A program made the position numbers and the translations under genes. This document shows positions 8,180 through 17,627 of a DNA stretch of 42,881 bases, piece after piece. The notes under the pieces are model-generated. The model did no database searches. It was not told where the DNA came from and was given only the letters and a program-made list of their open reading frames with translations. Source of the DNA: an uncultured Desulfobacterales bacterium (GTDB lineage: Bacteria; Desulfobacterota; Desulfobacteria; Desulfobacterales; JAFDCJ01); assembly GCA_945787595.1 (NCBI GenBank), contig CALZJV010000008.1:1-42881 (forward strand). The letters run 5' to 3'. The stretch's first letter is position 1. Each line of letters begins with the position of its first letter.

Positions 8180-9019
8180 ATGGCTAATCTCAACAAAAAC
8201 AGAGACTGGATTGACGTCTCAGCGAGGCTGTTACCGGGGATAGGAGCTCTTCTGGCAGGCATTCTCATTCCTCTGGTCATCCATATCAGTTCTGAAGAAA
8301 ACAGAAAAAGTCAATTATACGTGGAGATTGTGAGCAAAAGAGAAGTGGCTGATAGTGAGCTCAGGGCCAAGATGTTCGATACTCTCATTAAATTTTTTTA
8401 TGGCAACGTTTCGCAGCTAAAATCAAATAATGAAAAACTCACATCGCTGCACCTATTGGCGCTTAATTTTCATGAATCCTTCGATCTCAAACCTCTTTTC
8501 GAAGGAATTAAATCCGAACTGTCACAAGCAGAGGTTAGCAAACTGCGCGATATTGTGGCAGAGATAGCTGGCAAGCAAGAGGCCATGCTTTCTCAGGTGA
8601 AAGAAGGCAAAGTATTTGAGGAGACTGTACCTTCAGGAGGGTCAATTCTGCTACCTCCAGAGGAACAGCCGGCCTACATGGGGCATCGCTTAGGTATCGA
8701 AGTCGAAGAGATTGGACAAGACGGTGATTTTGCGCGTCTTCGCGTAATCGATATGCCGGATAAAAATAGAAACATCGCTGAAAACGCCGTTCTGAAATTT
8801 AAGCTCAGTTATTGTGATTTGCCATTTATCGACAACACCAAACTTTTCGATCACGCTCGGTTTGCTATAACGCTTAAAAGAGTTGTGACAGATGAAGAAA
8901 AGAGAAAGGCTGTTAACTTGAAAGTGATTTTTTTTCCTGAAACCTATATGAGCAGCAGAGACCGGCCCTTTTTGGATGAGATGCTAAATAAATTAAAAGA
9001 AAACAAAGAAAAAATATAG
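8180..9019 (+). CDS. Single-pass membrane protein of unknown function
   Basis: This 279-residue protein starts after an AGAAGGATC ribosome site. One membrane helix lies at about residues 17-36 (LLPGIGALLAGILIPLVIHI). A mostly helical charged region follows (about 40-150). A C-terminal mixed domain has beta strands (GIEVEEIGQDGDFARLRVID, FAITLKRVV, NLKVIFFP). It probably anchors a cytoplasmic or periplasmic domain to the inner membrane. The head, with an anchor followed by a helical stretch containing SQLYVEIVSKRE, loosely recalls phage or conflict-system membrane proteins, but I cannot name a family. It lies between the small exported protein and the holin-sized protein. Confidence 0.6.
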   Translation: MANLNKNRDWIDVSARLLPGIGALLAGILIPLVIHISSEENRKSQLYVEIVSKREVADSELRAKMFDTLIKFFYGNVSQLKSNNEKLTSLHLLALNFHESFDLKPLFEGIKSELSQAEVSKLRDIVAEIAGKQEAMLSQVKEGKVFEETVPSGGSILLPPEEQPAYMGHRLGIEVEEIGQDGDFARLRVIDMPDKNRNIAENAVLKFKLSYCDLPFIDNTKLFDHARFAITLKRVVTDEEKRKAVNLKVIFFPETYMSSRDRPFLDEMLNKLKENKEKI

Positions 9020-9074
9020 TCTGTTACACCGAAAAAATCTGGGGATGTAAGATAAAAACTGTAAGGAGGTGCAT

Positions 9075-9461
9075 ATGGGAGCAACCGATTGGGTATTAAC
9101 ACTGATTCTCGGCGGTATCCTGGGCATGATCGGCCAAGGGATACGCGTGGTTGCTGGTTTGAAGAAAGTCAATGATCAGGCCTCTGCTGAGGGGAAAAGC
9201 TTTGGAGTACTTTTTCAGAGCAGCACGCTTGCCTTGAGCCTGTTGATCGGTTTCATTGCGGGCACCCTGGCCATTATTGGAGTTACTGGCGGCGAAGTGA
9301 CCGTAAACCCCTCTAAGGAATTAATTGTAACTATCATCGGTGCCGGTTATGCGGGAACAGACTTCATCGAAGGTTTTGTCAAAAAGAACCTGCCAGCAGC
9401 CCAACGCGATACACTGGCAACTACAAAGATAGATGAAATCGAACAACCAGCAGTGGGGTAA
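9075..9461 (+). CDS. Small multi-pass membrane protein, holin-like
   Basis: The start is placed at ATG 9075 because a perfect AAGGAGG lies 7 bases upstream (9062-9068); a GTG at 9069 sits too close to it. The 128-residue protein has three probable membrane helices (WVLTLILGGILGMIGQGI, LALSLLIGFIAGTLAIIGV and ELIVTIIGAGYAGTDF) and a charged C-terminal tail. Its stop is 3 bases from the amidase start, so they are translated together. Size, helices and pairing with a peptidoglycan amidase resemble holin-endolysin pairs of phages, but no holin family signature was recognised. That role is an inference from context. Confidence 0.6.
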   Translation: MGATDWVLTLILGGILGMIGQGIRVVAGLKKVNDQASAEGKSFGVLFQSSTLALSLLIGFIAGTLAIIGVTGGEVTVNPSKELIVTIIGAGYAGTDFIEGFVKKNLPAAQRDTLATTKIDEIEQPAVG

Positions 9462-9464
9462 GCC

Positions 9465-10280
9465 ATGGACTTTACATTAAAGTATCAAATCAACCAACGC
9501 TATCTAACCAAACCCTCCAGGCGGCGTTCAGGTTCCCCGATGTCTCCCGGGGTCAAGTTTCTGGTAGCGCATGACACGGGAAACCCTGGTTCAACAGCGT
9601 CTGGCAACGTTAAGTGGTACGAGCGTACTCGGGATCAGCAAAGTGCTTCAGCTCATATTTTCGCCGATGACCGCCAAATTCTCGAGTGCATTCCTGCGAT
9701 CGCCTCGAGTCCACCTGAAAAAGCCTGGCACGTGCTCTATTCTGTGCCTAGCGACGATCAGCTCTTTGGCCATGATGCCAACGATGCCGAGATCGGTGTC
9801 GAATACTGTTACGGAGGTCGCATCGACGATGACGAAGCGTACCGCAAATATGTATGGGTTCTCGCTTATGCATGTCATCGTTTCGGCCTGGATCCGAGCA
9901 GCAGCATCGTCGGTCATTTTTTTCTCGATCCACGCCGCAAAACCGACCCGGTTACAGGCCTGGCCCACAGCCGCCGCACCTATGATCAACTGCTAAGGGT
10001 TGTTGTCAGCGAGTTCAAAGAATGCACGACAGGCACCACCGCCAGTCCACCCGCCAGATCTTCGCCGACAGGACCGTCCGGAGAGGTCACTACCACCGTG
10101 AGGCTCAACATTCGCAAGGGGGCACCCAGTACCCGGGCACCGATTCATCAGACCGTTCAGCGTGGAACCGTTCTTTCTTACGTCGGCATCGTCGAAGATG
10201 GTGAACCGGTGAACGGCAATCCGGTTTGGTATGCTGATGATAACGGCAACTTCTTCTGGAGCGGGGGTGTAACGGATTAG
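9465..10280 (+). CDS. N-acetylmuramoyl-L-alanine amidase (Amidase_2) with SH3-like domain
   Basis: This is a predicted peptidoglycan hydrolase cleaving the bond between N-acetylmuramic acid and L-alanine. Residues 30-165 carry the Amidase_2 fold with zinc-ligand candidates H36 (LVAHDTGNPG), H151 (IVGHFFLDP) and the acidic position in KTDP (D161). A Pro/Thr/Ser linker follows, then a bacterial SH3-like wall-binding domain (about residues 200-268, VRLNIRKGAPSTRAPIHQTV). There is no signal peptide, as in phage endolysins. It is coupled to the holin-sized membrane protein just upstream. It may be part of a lysis pair of phage origin, or an effector exported by another route. Confidence 0.8.
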   Translation: MDFTLKYQINQRYLTKPSRRRSGSPMSPGVKFLVAHDTGNPGSTASGNVKWYERTRDQQSASAHIFADDRQILECIPAIASSPPEKAWHVLYSVPSDDQLFGHDANDAEIGVEYCYGGRIDDDEAYRKYVWVLAYACHRFGLDPSSSIVGHFFLDPRRKTDPVTGLAHSRRTYDQLLRVVVSEFKECTTGTTASPPARSSPTGPSGEVTTTVRLNIRKGAPSTRAPIHQTVQRGTVLSYVGIVEDGEPVNGNPVWYADDNGNFFWSGGVTD

Positions 10281-10503
10281 TTTAGTGTTTCGACCGCACA
10301 TACGGTGGCGTATTTTTGCAGTCAGTATCATTAAAAAAGGCTCACTCAGCACCAAGTCCTGAGAAAATAAATGCGTTATCATAATTATGAATCAAAGGAC
10401 TTGGCTGTTTCTCTGACGAGCTCCTGAACATGCAAATATCTGCAATTTCCTGCGGGCAGATTTATTCCTACAAAAACGTTATGATAGGGAAAGGATTCGA
10501 AAA

Positions 10504-12096
10504 ATGAAAATTTATAAAATTTTGATAGTCGTGCTGTTGGTACTTGGTTTAACAGCAGGATGTGCCACCAAGCAGCATTTGATCACCGGGGAGCCAGAAT
10601 TTTACAGTATTAAGCCCGATACCGGCACAATCTATGATCGGGATGTCATTCCCAATTGGGAAAACACTTCTAGCGGAATCGTCCCTCATAAAGGTGAAAT
10701 TATCACTCTGGTGGTTAACAATGTGTTCATCCGGTATCTTAAGGAAACTGTCGGGAGCCCCCATGTTCTGGTTTATGCGGAGGTTTACGATGATGGGAAA
10801 GACGATCCTAGTACCGCCGTCTCGAAGCTTATCTTCAATCAGATAAATCAGCCGCCAGGAGTCAGTTTAGGAATAGCCGATCGTATCATATACGGTCCAA
10901 CTGCATTTAAAGGTTTTCCCATCCGCATCCGATTTTTTATTGTCGAACTAGACAAAGAACAAAAGAAAATGGCGTCGAACATACTCGATGCAGCGGCAAG
11001 TATAGCTTCAGCCGCCCAGCCTGAAGCTGCGCCTGCGGTAGGGGTAGGTCTACGAATCGCCAAATTACTGAACGCTCTGAATCAGGATGATTTTGAATTG
11101 CGGTTTGATCTTACACTGTTTCCGGTAGACATGTCCGGGACATATAAAATGGATGACACTAGACTTAACGAGCTTATTCAGAATAAAAAACTATTCATAT
11201 CGCGAGTAGGAAAACAAATTTCTCCTGTAGTCCCCCTGAGGACAGGAGAATTTTTAATTATTAAGCGCGAGCTGGCCGAGCGGTTTCCCGATAAAGAAAA
11301 AACGGGTGAAGCACTGCCATCTTTTCTAGAATTTGACTGGGCTCAAAAAGGCTTCCTTGGTCAATATACAACTACGGCAGGAAATCCTATCTATGCCCAG
11401 GAACTCATCAAATATCAAGGCGGCAAACTTTACAGAATTATCCAGAAATTGATCGATCCTGCAAAGCCTAAGGAAGAAATATTATCTGCCAGTGTTGGGC
11501 TGCAACATGGTCCCAATAAGTATGTTGATACTAGTATTGGACCTGGATATCGGCAACGTTTAAAGGATCAGACCTATGTCATTCTAAGTATGTTAAATGG
11601 TTTGCCCGCAGGAATCAGTGCAGATGAATTAAGAGCGGGCTCCGAAAGGGATATGGCACGGATTCGAAGTTTGTTGGACAATCCTGATGAGACACCTACC
11701 CTGGCAAGATTAGAAGGACAGGTAAACGACTTAGCTTCGTCAGTTCTGGCGGTTATTCAGAATAGGCGAATAGCAGAAGCAGCTTCCAAACGGGTTGGTA
11801 GAGATCCGAAATTCAGGCAAGGTCCTGATTATCCGGAGTTCTGGATACAACAGCTGCGCTCGATCAAGGATTTGGACGAAAAAAATCAAGATTACAGAAA
11901 TGCAGTGGCTATCAATTCGAGCATACTCGAAACGTTAAACGATCTATTCATTAATATGCCGCTGATTGATCCGGCTGATAAAGATAAAATTGATAAATTA
12001 AAAGCTCTGCAGAAAAAAGAACATTTCACCGCGGTAAAGGATAAAATAGGTTTGTTTGAACTCACGGATGCCGGGATTAACAAGCTCAACAGTTAA
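10504..12096 (+). CDS. Large lipoprotein of unknown function
   Basis: This 530-residue protein has a lipoprotein signal (KIYKILIVVLLVLGLTAGC), with lipidated Cys at residue 20. The first 220 mature residues contain the segment HKGEIITLVVNNVFIRYLKE, followed by GPTAFKGFPIRIRFFIVELD and a helical stretch. The lipoprotein at 20526 has the same layout (GDDIMVRIVMIELDQIENQA), so the two are paralogous. The C-terminal half is helical and has no recognised domain. With no Asp at +2 after the Cys, retention in the inner membrane is not indicated, so outer-membrane sorting is likely. The gap before it (10281-10503) has only a weak 9-base inverted repeat. Confidence 0.7.
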   Translation: MKIYKILIVVLLVLGLTAGCATKQHLITGEPEFYSIKPDTGTIYDRDVIPNWENTSSGIVPHKGEIITLVVNNVFIRYLKETVGSPHVLVYAEVYDDGKDDPSTAVSKLIFNQINQPPGVSLGIADRIIYGPTAFKGFPIRIRFFIVELDKEQKKMASNILDAAASIASAAQPEAAPAVGVGLRIAKLLNALNQDDFELRFDLTLFPVDMSGTYKMDDTRLNELIQNKKLFISRVGKQISPVVPLRTGEFLIIKRELAERFPDKEKTGEALPSFLEFDWAQKGFLGQYTTTAGNPIYAQELIKYQGGKLYRIIQKLIDPAKPKEEILSASVGLQHGPNKYVDTSIGPGYRQRLKDQTYVILSMLNGLPAGISADELRAGSERDMARIRSLLDNPDETPTLARLEGQVNDLASSVLAVIQNRRIAEAASKRVGRDPKFRQGPDYPEFWIQQLRSIKDLDEKNQDYRNAVAINSSILETLNDLFINMPLIDPADKDKIDKLKALQKKEHFTAVKDKIGLFELTDAGINKLNS

Positions 12097-12177
12097 TCAT
12101 TTTAAATAGGGTTACAACTTGCAATTAACCAGCACGCATTCAGGTTTTTGGCCAAAAGCCAAGAGGGAGGTGTTAAA

Positions 12178-13149
12178 ATGGAAAAAAATAATCAACCAAA
12201 TGCAACTAGTGAAGGTTTTGGGTTTGATCCTGGATTTTTCGGACCGATTATCCCGCGTTTTACGCCGAATGGAACATCGGAATTTATCGCCGGCAAACGA
12301 ATTGTCGGAATGGGATGGCAACCGGACGTGCCTGATGCGAGGGATTACACAGTTGATTTTGTTCAAGAAAAATACGGTCAGGAAAAAAAGAAAATACCGT
12401 TGCTGGAGAAGGGCAAACGGATCAGAAAAAATATTGATAACAGAATGTTTTGTTCACCCATTGAAAATCAGGGGACATTGGGTTCCTGCACAGCCCAGGC
12501 GGTGGGCAGCATGATGGAATACCTCATGCGCAAAAAAGGCCTCCGACATGTCGACCTGTCCCGACTCTTCCTCTATAAGGTAACGCGGAAGCTTTTAGGG
12601 TGGACCGGCGACACAGGTGCTTACATCCGAAGCACAATGCAGGCAGCGGCAATATTCGGCATTCCGCCAGAAGAACATTTCCCCTATGATATTGCTCGTT
12701 TTGAAGAAGAACCATCAGCCTTTCTCTATTCCTATGCATCCAACTTCCAGGCGCTCAACTATGCTCGACTTGACGAAAAAGGCTTAAGTTCATCGAATAT
12801 TCTGAACTTGGTTAAACGTGTGATTGCATCGGGATTCTGTATTGCCTTCGGCTTTCCAGTGTACAGCTCTATCAGTAATTCACCCGACATACCGTACCCT
12901 TCTCCGCAGGACAGACTGCTTGGTGGTCACGCAGTCTTAGCCGTCGGCTATAACGATGATCATAAAGCAAATGGTCAGGGCCGCACAGAAAAAAAAGAGC
13001 CTTCATTAATCATTCGAAATTCCTGGGGTAAAGCCTGGGGCGAAAAGGGTTACGGGTATCTTCCCTATAAGTATGTAGAGGAGGAGCTGGCTTTGGACTT
13101 TTGGACTATTTTCAAGGAGGAATGGATTGAGACCAAACAATTTAAATAG
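12178..13149 (+). CDS. Papain-like (C1 family) cysteine peptidase
   Basis: The start is ATG 12178, preceded by AGAGGGAGGTG; an in-frame TTG at 12148 lies upstream of that site and is less likely. The 323-residue product has the full C1 catalytic set. Oxyanion-hole Q98 and nucleophile C104 lie in IENQGTLGSCTAQAVGS, catalytic H251 in GGHAVLAVGYND, and N281 in IIRNSWGKAWGEKGYGY. The N-terminus contains a short prodomain-like segment with WQPDVPDARDYTV, seen in many bacterial C1 peptidases. No signal peptide is evident, so it is either cytosolic or exported by an unknown route. It lies just upstream of RAYT relic B and the patatin. Confidence 0.88.
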   Translation: MEKNNQPNATSEGFGFDPGFFGPIIPRFTPNGTSEFIAGKRIVGMGWQPDVPDARDYTVDFVQEKYGQEKKKIPLLEKGKRIRKNIDNRMFCSPIENQGTLGSCTAQAVGSMMEYLMRKKGLRHVDLSRLFLYKVTRKLLGWTGDTGAYIRSTMQAAAIFGIPPEEHFPYDIARFEEEPSAFLYSYASNFQALNYARLDEKGLSSSNILNLVKRVIASGFCIAFGFPVYSSISNSPDIPYPSPQDRLLGGHAVLAVGYNDDHKANGQGRTEKKEPSLIIRNSWGKAWGEKGYGYLPYKYVEEELALDFWTIFKEEWIETKQFK

Positions 13150-13217
13150 AATACTTTAAGCGATGTCATTAAATCACGGGCGCTCTCAAACGGTTCTTCA
13201 ATCCGGGCAGGTTGACC

Positions 13218-13859
13218 GGGACGTTCGTGCAGAAGGTGTTTTACAAATAAGCTCATCTGTAAGATTTGATACCTATGCCAAGATTAGCCAGATTAGATTC
13301 GCCCGGGATTTTGCATCATGGTATTATCTTTTTTTGGTAAAAGTCGTTATCGACGCCGAAATTATCAGCAATATGTCCAAAAAGGGGTGGCATTGGGACG
13401 ACGACCGAAACTGGTCGGCGGCGGATTGGTCAGAAGTCTTGGGGGCTGGTCGGAAGTTTTAGCACTTAGGGGCAGTGGTGAAAAACAAAGATCTGATCAA
13501 CGAATTTTAGGCGATAGTGAGTTTGTTCAAGACGTCATATCCGGGCTGGATGATCTGGTAAAAAAGAACCTGAGACTTTCGGGTCGACGGATAGATAGAG
13601 CTTCCTTGGCGCAGCAGGTTTGCAAGAAATACAATATTTCCCTGAACGAATATCGTTCAGGCAGTCGCAGACGGGATGTAGTTGAAGCCCGTGGTTCGAT
13701 CTCTTGGATTGCGGTAAGAGAGCTGGGCTATTCCGGCGCTGATGTTGCCCGATATTTGGACGTAATCATCTACTCTGTGACACGATTTGTAGATTCCAGG
13801 CAAAAGCCTGACATTGATGATCTTATCAAAAATCTATGAATGTCCTGCACGAACGTCCC
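13218..13859 (+). mobile_element. RAYT-derived deletion element (relic B) with perfect 15-bp ends
   Basis: GGGACGTTCGTGCAG at 13218-13232 is the exact reverse complement of CTGCACGAACGTCCC at 13845-13859. Between them lies a RAYT gene lacking its middle. The left part matches the leaders of relics A and C. The element is about 642 bases, short enough to be a non-autonomous MITE-like form mobilised by an intact RAYT elsewhere. It separates the C1 peptidase from the patatin. Confidence 0.75.
13275..13839 (+). pseudogene. RAYT transposase gene with internal deletion (relic B)
   Basis: The ATG at 13275 gives MPRLARLDSPGILHHG and then stops. From 13318 another frame runs to 13839 and encodes the C-terminal part of a RAYT, GRRPKLVGGGLVRSLGGWSE and RDVVEARGSISWIAVRELGY, ending with a helix-turn-helix-like tail. 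The HUH motif and catalytic tyrosine region present in relic C are missing. About 300-400 bases have been lost and the frame changed, so no transposase can be made. The C-terminal part alone (173 residues) could still be translated as a DNA-binding fragment. Confidence 0.75.
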
Positions 13860-13954
13860 AATATTATCCCCATATTTTTGTGATTCTGTTTGCTAGATTC
13901 ATTACCACCATAAATTTTCCACAAATTATTCAATAACAATAAGGAGAGATTAAC

Positions 13955-16894
13955 ATGACTGAAGCCCTCAATGAAATTCGTTTAGCCCTTGTCCTTTATG
14001 GTGGGGTTTCGCTGGCAATTTATGAGAATGGTGTCGTTCGTTGTTTTCACGATCTCGTCCGAAAACAAGGCATCTTTTCTCTTCTGCTTGAATTGCTGGA
14101 CGCAGATGCGACAGTCGATGTCGTGGCCGGTACATCAGCAGGCGGGATCAACGGTCTGATGCTCGGTGCCGCGCTGGAAAACGGCTCGAATTTTGCCGAT
14201 ACAGCTGATCTATGGCGGGAACACGGGGATTTCGGACGATTGTTGCGCGATGTGAGGGATGCAGATCAAGCCGTCTCTTTGCTGGATGGAGAAAACTACT
14301 ACCAGGATAAACTGGTAGAGGCCTTTAAAAAGCTGTGTGATAGGCCGGACCCCAAGTATGAGAGCCCCGGAGAAATGGACATCTTTATTACCGGTACGGA
14401 TCTTGACGGCCGGATTCTAAGATACTGGGATGAACTCAACCAGGAGATACGTGATAAATCCCATCGAACGGTTTTTCATTTAAAACACCGCCCGGGACGT
14501 AAATGGCTCGGTCTGAGCACCGATAAAGATGCGGATGAAGATGTTGCGACTCAGGCCTGGATATTGGCCTCAATTGCCCGAATAACCAGTACTTTCCCGG
14601 TTGCCTTCCCGCCTTTTCAGTTTGGGCAGATCGATTCTGAGTTCCGAGCCGCGGTTCAGGAGGCACTCGCAGGGTGTGCCGGCCGCCCAGATGACCTTGA
14701 TGAAAACAACAGCTTTATCGACGGTGGGGTTTTAGACAATAAGCCGTTTGGCCATGTCATTCGTGCGATTTTTTACCGCATGCCAACCAGAGTTGTGCGT
14801 CGGCATCTTTTTTATGTCGAACCGGATCCCAATCCATTTACTGTAGAAAAACCCGACCCCAAAAAACACACGCCACTTCGTATCGCTTTTGCGGCGTTAA
14901 CAACCATTCCATCGCATGAGAGTATTTATGGCGATCTTGACCAACTAAAAAAGCATAACGAGCGTATTGCCTGGATAGACAACTTAACGTTGCAGCTAAT
15001 TGATAATCCAAACACAACTCCGGTTGTGGATGAGACTCTGTATCGCACCACCCGAATTGAGAGCCTATCCCGCGCCTTGCTCCTTGAGGGCGATATTGTG
15101 CCTTCCGCCCAGGAACAAATTGCCGATGAGAAGCGCATGAAGCTAATGGAGCAAGTTCGTAAAGGGCTTTACGATCTGACCGATCAAAATCTCAATGAAC
15201 TGGATGCACTGGATACCGACTTTCACCTTCGGCGAATCTTTCGCATGCTCTATGAATTCAGCCATGAACTGAGAGAAGAGAGTCAGATGAACCCCAACGC
15301 ACGTATGGCCATGCGTCTATTGGGCCGTATCATTAAATCATTGAAGCTTGTCCGTGATCTGCTGATCCGCTTTCGTGAGGCGACAATAACGGATAGTATC
15401 GATGAGGCCAAAGGTGATAACCAACAGGCTGTGCAGCTGATATATCAGAAGTTTCGTAGTTTCCTGGATGTTGAGGCCAAGCAATGGTCGGATTTGGTTG
15501 CATGTTTGAACCAGCCGTTTGATTTGGAAACGCTTGAAGATCAGGAGAAAAGCCTGGTACCCAGTCGGGTTCTAACGCAAGTTTTGAAGGCCGTTAATCA
15601 ATGCATTGAGAATAGAACCGGAACACAAAAACAGGCGCCCTACTCAATAACAATTCTCGAACGTTTGGCCGAAAAAACCTTAGAGATAATTGAATCGATT
15701 GACGGCGGACCCGCACGGTTCGAGCGCGCCAATGCTACTGATAAATTATTATATCCGATTCAGTTTTCAGCAGGTATTCATGAACTGGATCGCATCAAAC
15801 TGACACGCGTCAGCCCGCGGGATGCTCAGAAGGGGCTTTCGTCAGGCAGCCTCGCATCAAAAGTAACTGGAGAGGACTTCGCCCATTTTTCGGCATTTTT
15901 GCGTCGCGACTGGCGTTCCAACGATATCCTCCGTGGTCGGCTGGACGGAATATGTCAGAGCTTTCGTGCCTTAATCGATTATAATGTCATAACGCGTTTG
16001 AGGAAACTGCCGGGTCAGAACAACCATTTATTCACTAAAGACAGTTTGAAAGCGTCGCTGCCGCACTGCCCGGATGAATTTGTCGTCAAGGTGGAAGATG
16101 CGTGGAAGGAATTGCAGACTATATGGTCTCAGCCGGCACTACCACTAATGGAAGAGAAGGGCGAGCTAACCAGCGAGGAAGACCATTTTGTCGATGCCTT
16201 GATCGAAGCGGCCCAATACGACGCATTCATGGAGGATGTTAAAGGCGTTTCCACAGACGTTGTCTATCAGGAAACGATTTGGGGAAGAAGCAAAGGCCCC
16301 AAAGAAGTCGAATCGGACACCGTCGAAAAACGCATAGAACAATTAGCAGAAACAACTGCCCAACAGCATATAGGGGCAGGAAACTCAAAATCGCTCTGGA
16401 ACTGGTTCAATGGAATCGGCTCCCAAACAGTCATCGGGCAGAATGGAGCCGTACCGTATCATATACTCGGCGAGTATATCACCCGGGCTTACTTGCTTCT
16501 GTACGGTATGCTCGGAGAATCTTTAGGTAAAAACCGATCTTTCTTAAGAGGCAAAGTCGGTCTGATTTTCCGGACGCCTGTGCGACTATTGCACGAAATT
16601 ATATATATGATGCGCAGGCAAACTCAAAGCGCCGCGTTATCTGTGACGGCCATTGTCTCAGCCGCAATCGGTATTTTCTTTATTTTAATTTATCTCAAAA
16701 ACCCGATATGGATCGCCGCGATTTTATTCATATTGGTATTCGCTCTATTGCTCCGATACCTGACGCCTGACACCAATAAGAGAAAGATTTGGAAAGTGCT
16801 AGTCATCGCGATAGTATCAACATGCATTACATGGGGTTTTACACATGTCATTGTAAATGTGGCGAAATATATTAAGGAAAATTTTCTGTCTTGA
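13955..16894 (+). CDS. Long patatin-like phospholipase with C-terminal membrane helices
   Basis: This is a predicted lipid acyl hydrolase of 979 residues with a GGAGAG ribosome site. The N-terminal third is a patatin domain with oxyanion loop LVLYGGVSLAIYENG, nucleophile S61 in AGTSAGGING, and catalytic D256 in IDGGVLDNKPFG. The long helical middle has the look of the DUF3376 extension found in the 'patatin-like protein' family of myxobacteria and actinobacteria. Residues from about 890 form three probable membrane helices (ALSVTAIVSAAIGIFFILIY, IAAILFILVFALLLR and VLVIAIVSTCITWGFTHVIV). The enzyme is therefore probably membrane-tethered. It lies between two RAYT relics, 14 bases before relic C. 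An effector or phospholipid-remodelling role is inferred. Confidence 0.85.
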   Translation: MTEALNEIRLALVLYGGVSLAIYENGVVRCFHDLVRKQGIFSLLLELLDADATVDVVAGTSAGGINGLMLGAALENGSNFADTADLWREHGDFGRLLRDVRDADQAVSLLDGENYYQDKLVEAFKKLCDRPDPKYESPGEMDIFITGTDLDGRILRYWDELNQEIRDKSHRTVFHLKHRPGRKWLGLSTDKDADEDVATQAWILASIARITSTFPVAFPPFQFGQIDSEFRAAVQEALAGCAGRPDDLDENNSFIDGGVLDNKPFGHVIRAIFYRMPTRVVRRHLFYVEPDPNPFTVEKPDPKKHTPLRIAFAALTTIPSHESIYGDLDQLKKHNERIAWIDNLTLQLIDNPNTTPVVDETLYRTTRIESLSRALLLEGDIVPSAQEQIADEKRMKLMEQVRKGLYDLTDQNLNELDALDTDFHLRRIFRMLYEFSHELREESQMNPNARMAMRLLGRIIKSLKLVRDLLIRFREATITDSIDEAKGDNQQAVQLIYQKFRSFLDVEAKQWSDLVACLNQPFDLETLEDQEKSLVPSRVLTQVLKAVNQCIENRTGTQKQAPYSITILERLAEKTLEIIESIDGGPARFERANATDKLLYPIQFSAGIHELDRIKLTRVSPRDAQKGLSSGSLASKVTGEDFAHFSAFLRRDWRSNDILRGRLDGICQSFRALIDYNVITRLRKLPGQNNHLFTKDSLKASLPHCPDEFVVKVEDAWKELQTIWSQPALPLMEEKGELTSEEDHFVDALIEAAQYDAFMEDVKGVSTDVVYQETIWGRSKGPKEVESDTVEKRIEQLAETTAQQHIGAGNSKSLWNWFNGIGSQTVIGQNGAVPYHILGEYITRAYLLLYGMLGESLGKNRSFLRGKVGLIFRTPVRLLHEIIYMMRRQTQSAALSVTAIVSAAIGIFFILIYLKNPIWIAAILFILVFALLLRYLTPDTNKRKIWKVLVIAIVSTCITWGFTHVIVNVAKYIKENFLS

Positions 16895-16907
16895 ATCTCT
16901 ATTTAAT

Positions 16908-17627
16908 TTCGTGCAGAAAGTGCTTTAATTTTAAGCTCATTTGTGAGATTTGATACCTATACCAAGATTAGCCAGATTAGATGCGCCCGGGATTTTGCAT
17001 CATGTCATGGGGCGGGGTATCGAAAAAAAAGCGATATTCCTTAACGATATGGATCGCAGCGATTTTATTGACCGAATCGTTGCTCTGTGCGAAGAAGGCG
17101 CTATGGATATCTATGCCTGGGTCCTTATGCCCAATCATTTTCACCTTCTATGTAAGACTCACAACCGTCCCTTGTCTTCGAGTATGAGGAAAATTTTAAT
17201 CCGGCTCCGGCGGATCATCCCCGGCATGCGCATTTGTTTCTTGCCGAGGCGAAGGCAGAATCATACCCCGGTTAAATAATAAACTTGCCCAATTGCTACC
17301 GTCAGACTCCTACCTTCAGACACCTACCTTCCAATCACACCGAACTAATTACAATTCAATGTCGAATTACCAGGGCGCGCCAAGTCGATTGTGTGGCAGG
17401 AAGAGCGATATATAAAAGAACTGGTGCGCTATTTCCCTAAACGAATGTCGTTCAGGCAGCCGCAGGCGGGATGTAGTTAAAGCCCGCGGTTCGATCTCTT
17501 GGATTGCGGTAAGAGAGCTGGGCTATTCCGGTGCTGATGTTGCCCGATATTTGGGCGTGACCAACTCCTGTGTGATACGGTTAGTCAGCTCTGGGCTAAA
17601 GTCTGACATTGATGATTTTATCGAAAG
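16908..17627 (+). pseudogene. RAYT transposase relic C
   Basis: TTCGTGCAG at 16908 and the leader at 16936 match the other RAYT copies, but the usual start ATG has become ATA (16953-16955). The N-terminal domain is still readable to about 17190. It includes the segment RGIEKKAIFLNDMDRSDF and the HUH motif in WVLMPNHFHLL. The frame then degenerates. Later scraps recall the family middle (WQEERYIKELVRY near 17396) and its C-terminus (RDVVKARGSISWIAVRELGY, GADVARYLGVTNSC, 17467-17570). The end of this relic flows in frame into the TPR-coding ORF. Confidence 0.75.

Noticed and set aside
10352..10404. 9-base inverted repeat CCAAGTCCT / AGGACTTGG with a 35-base loop
   Set aside because: Too short and too widely spaced for a convincing terminator or operator; no T-tract follows.
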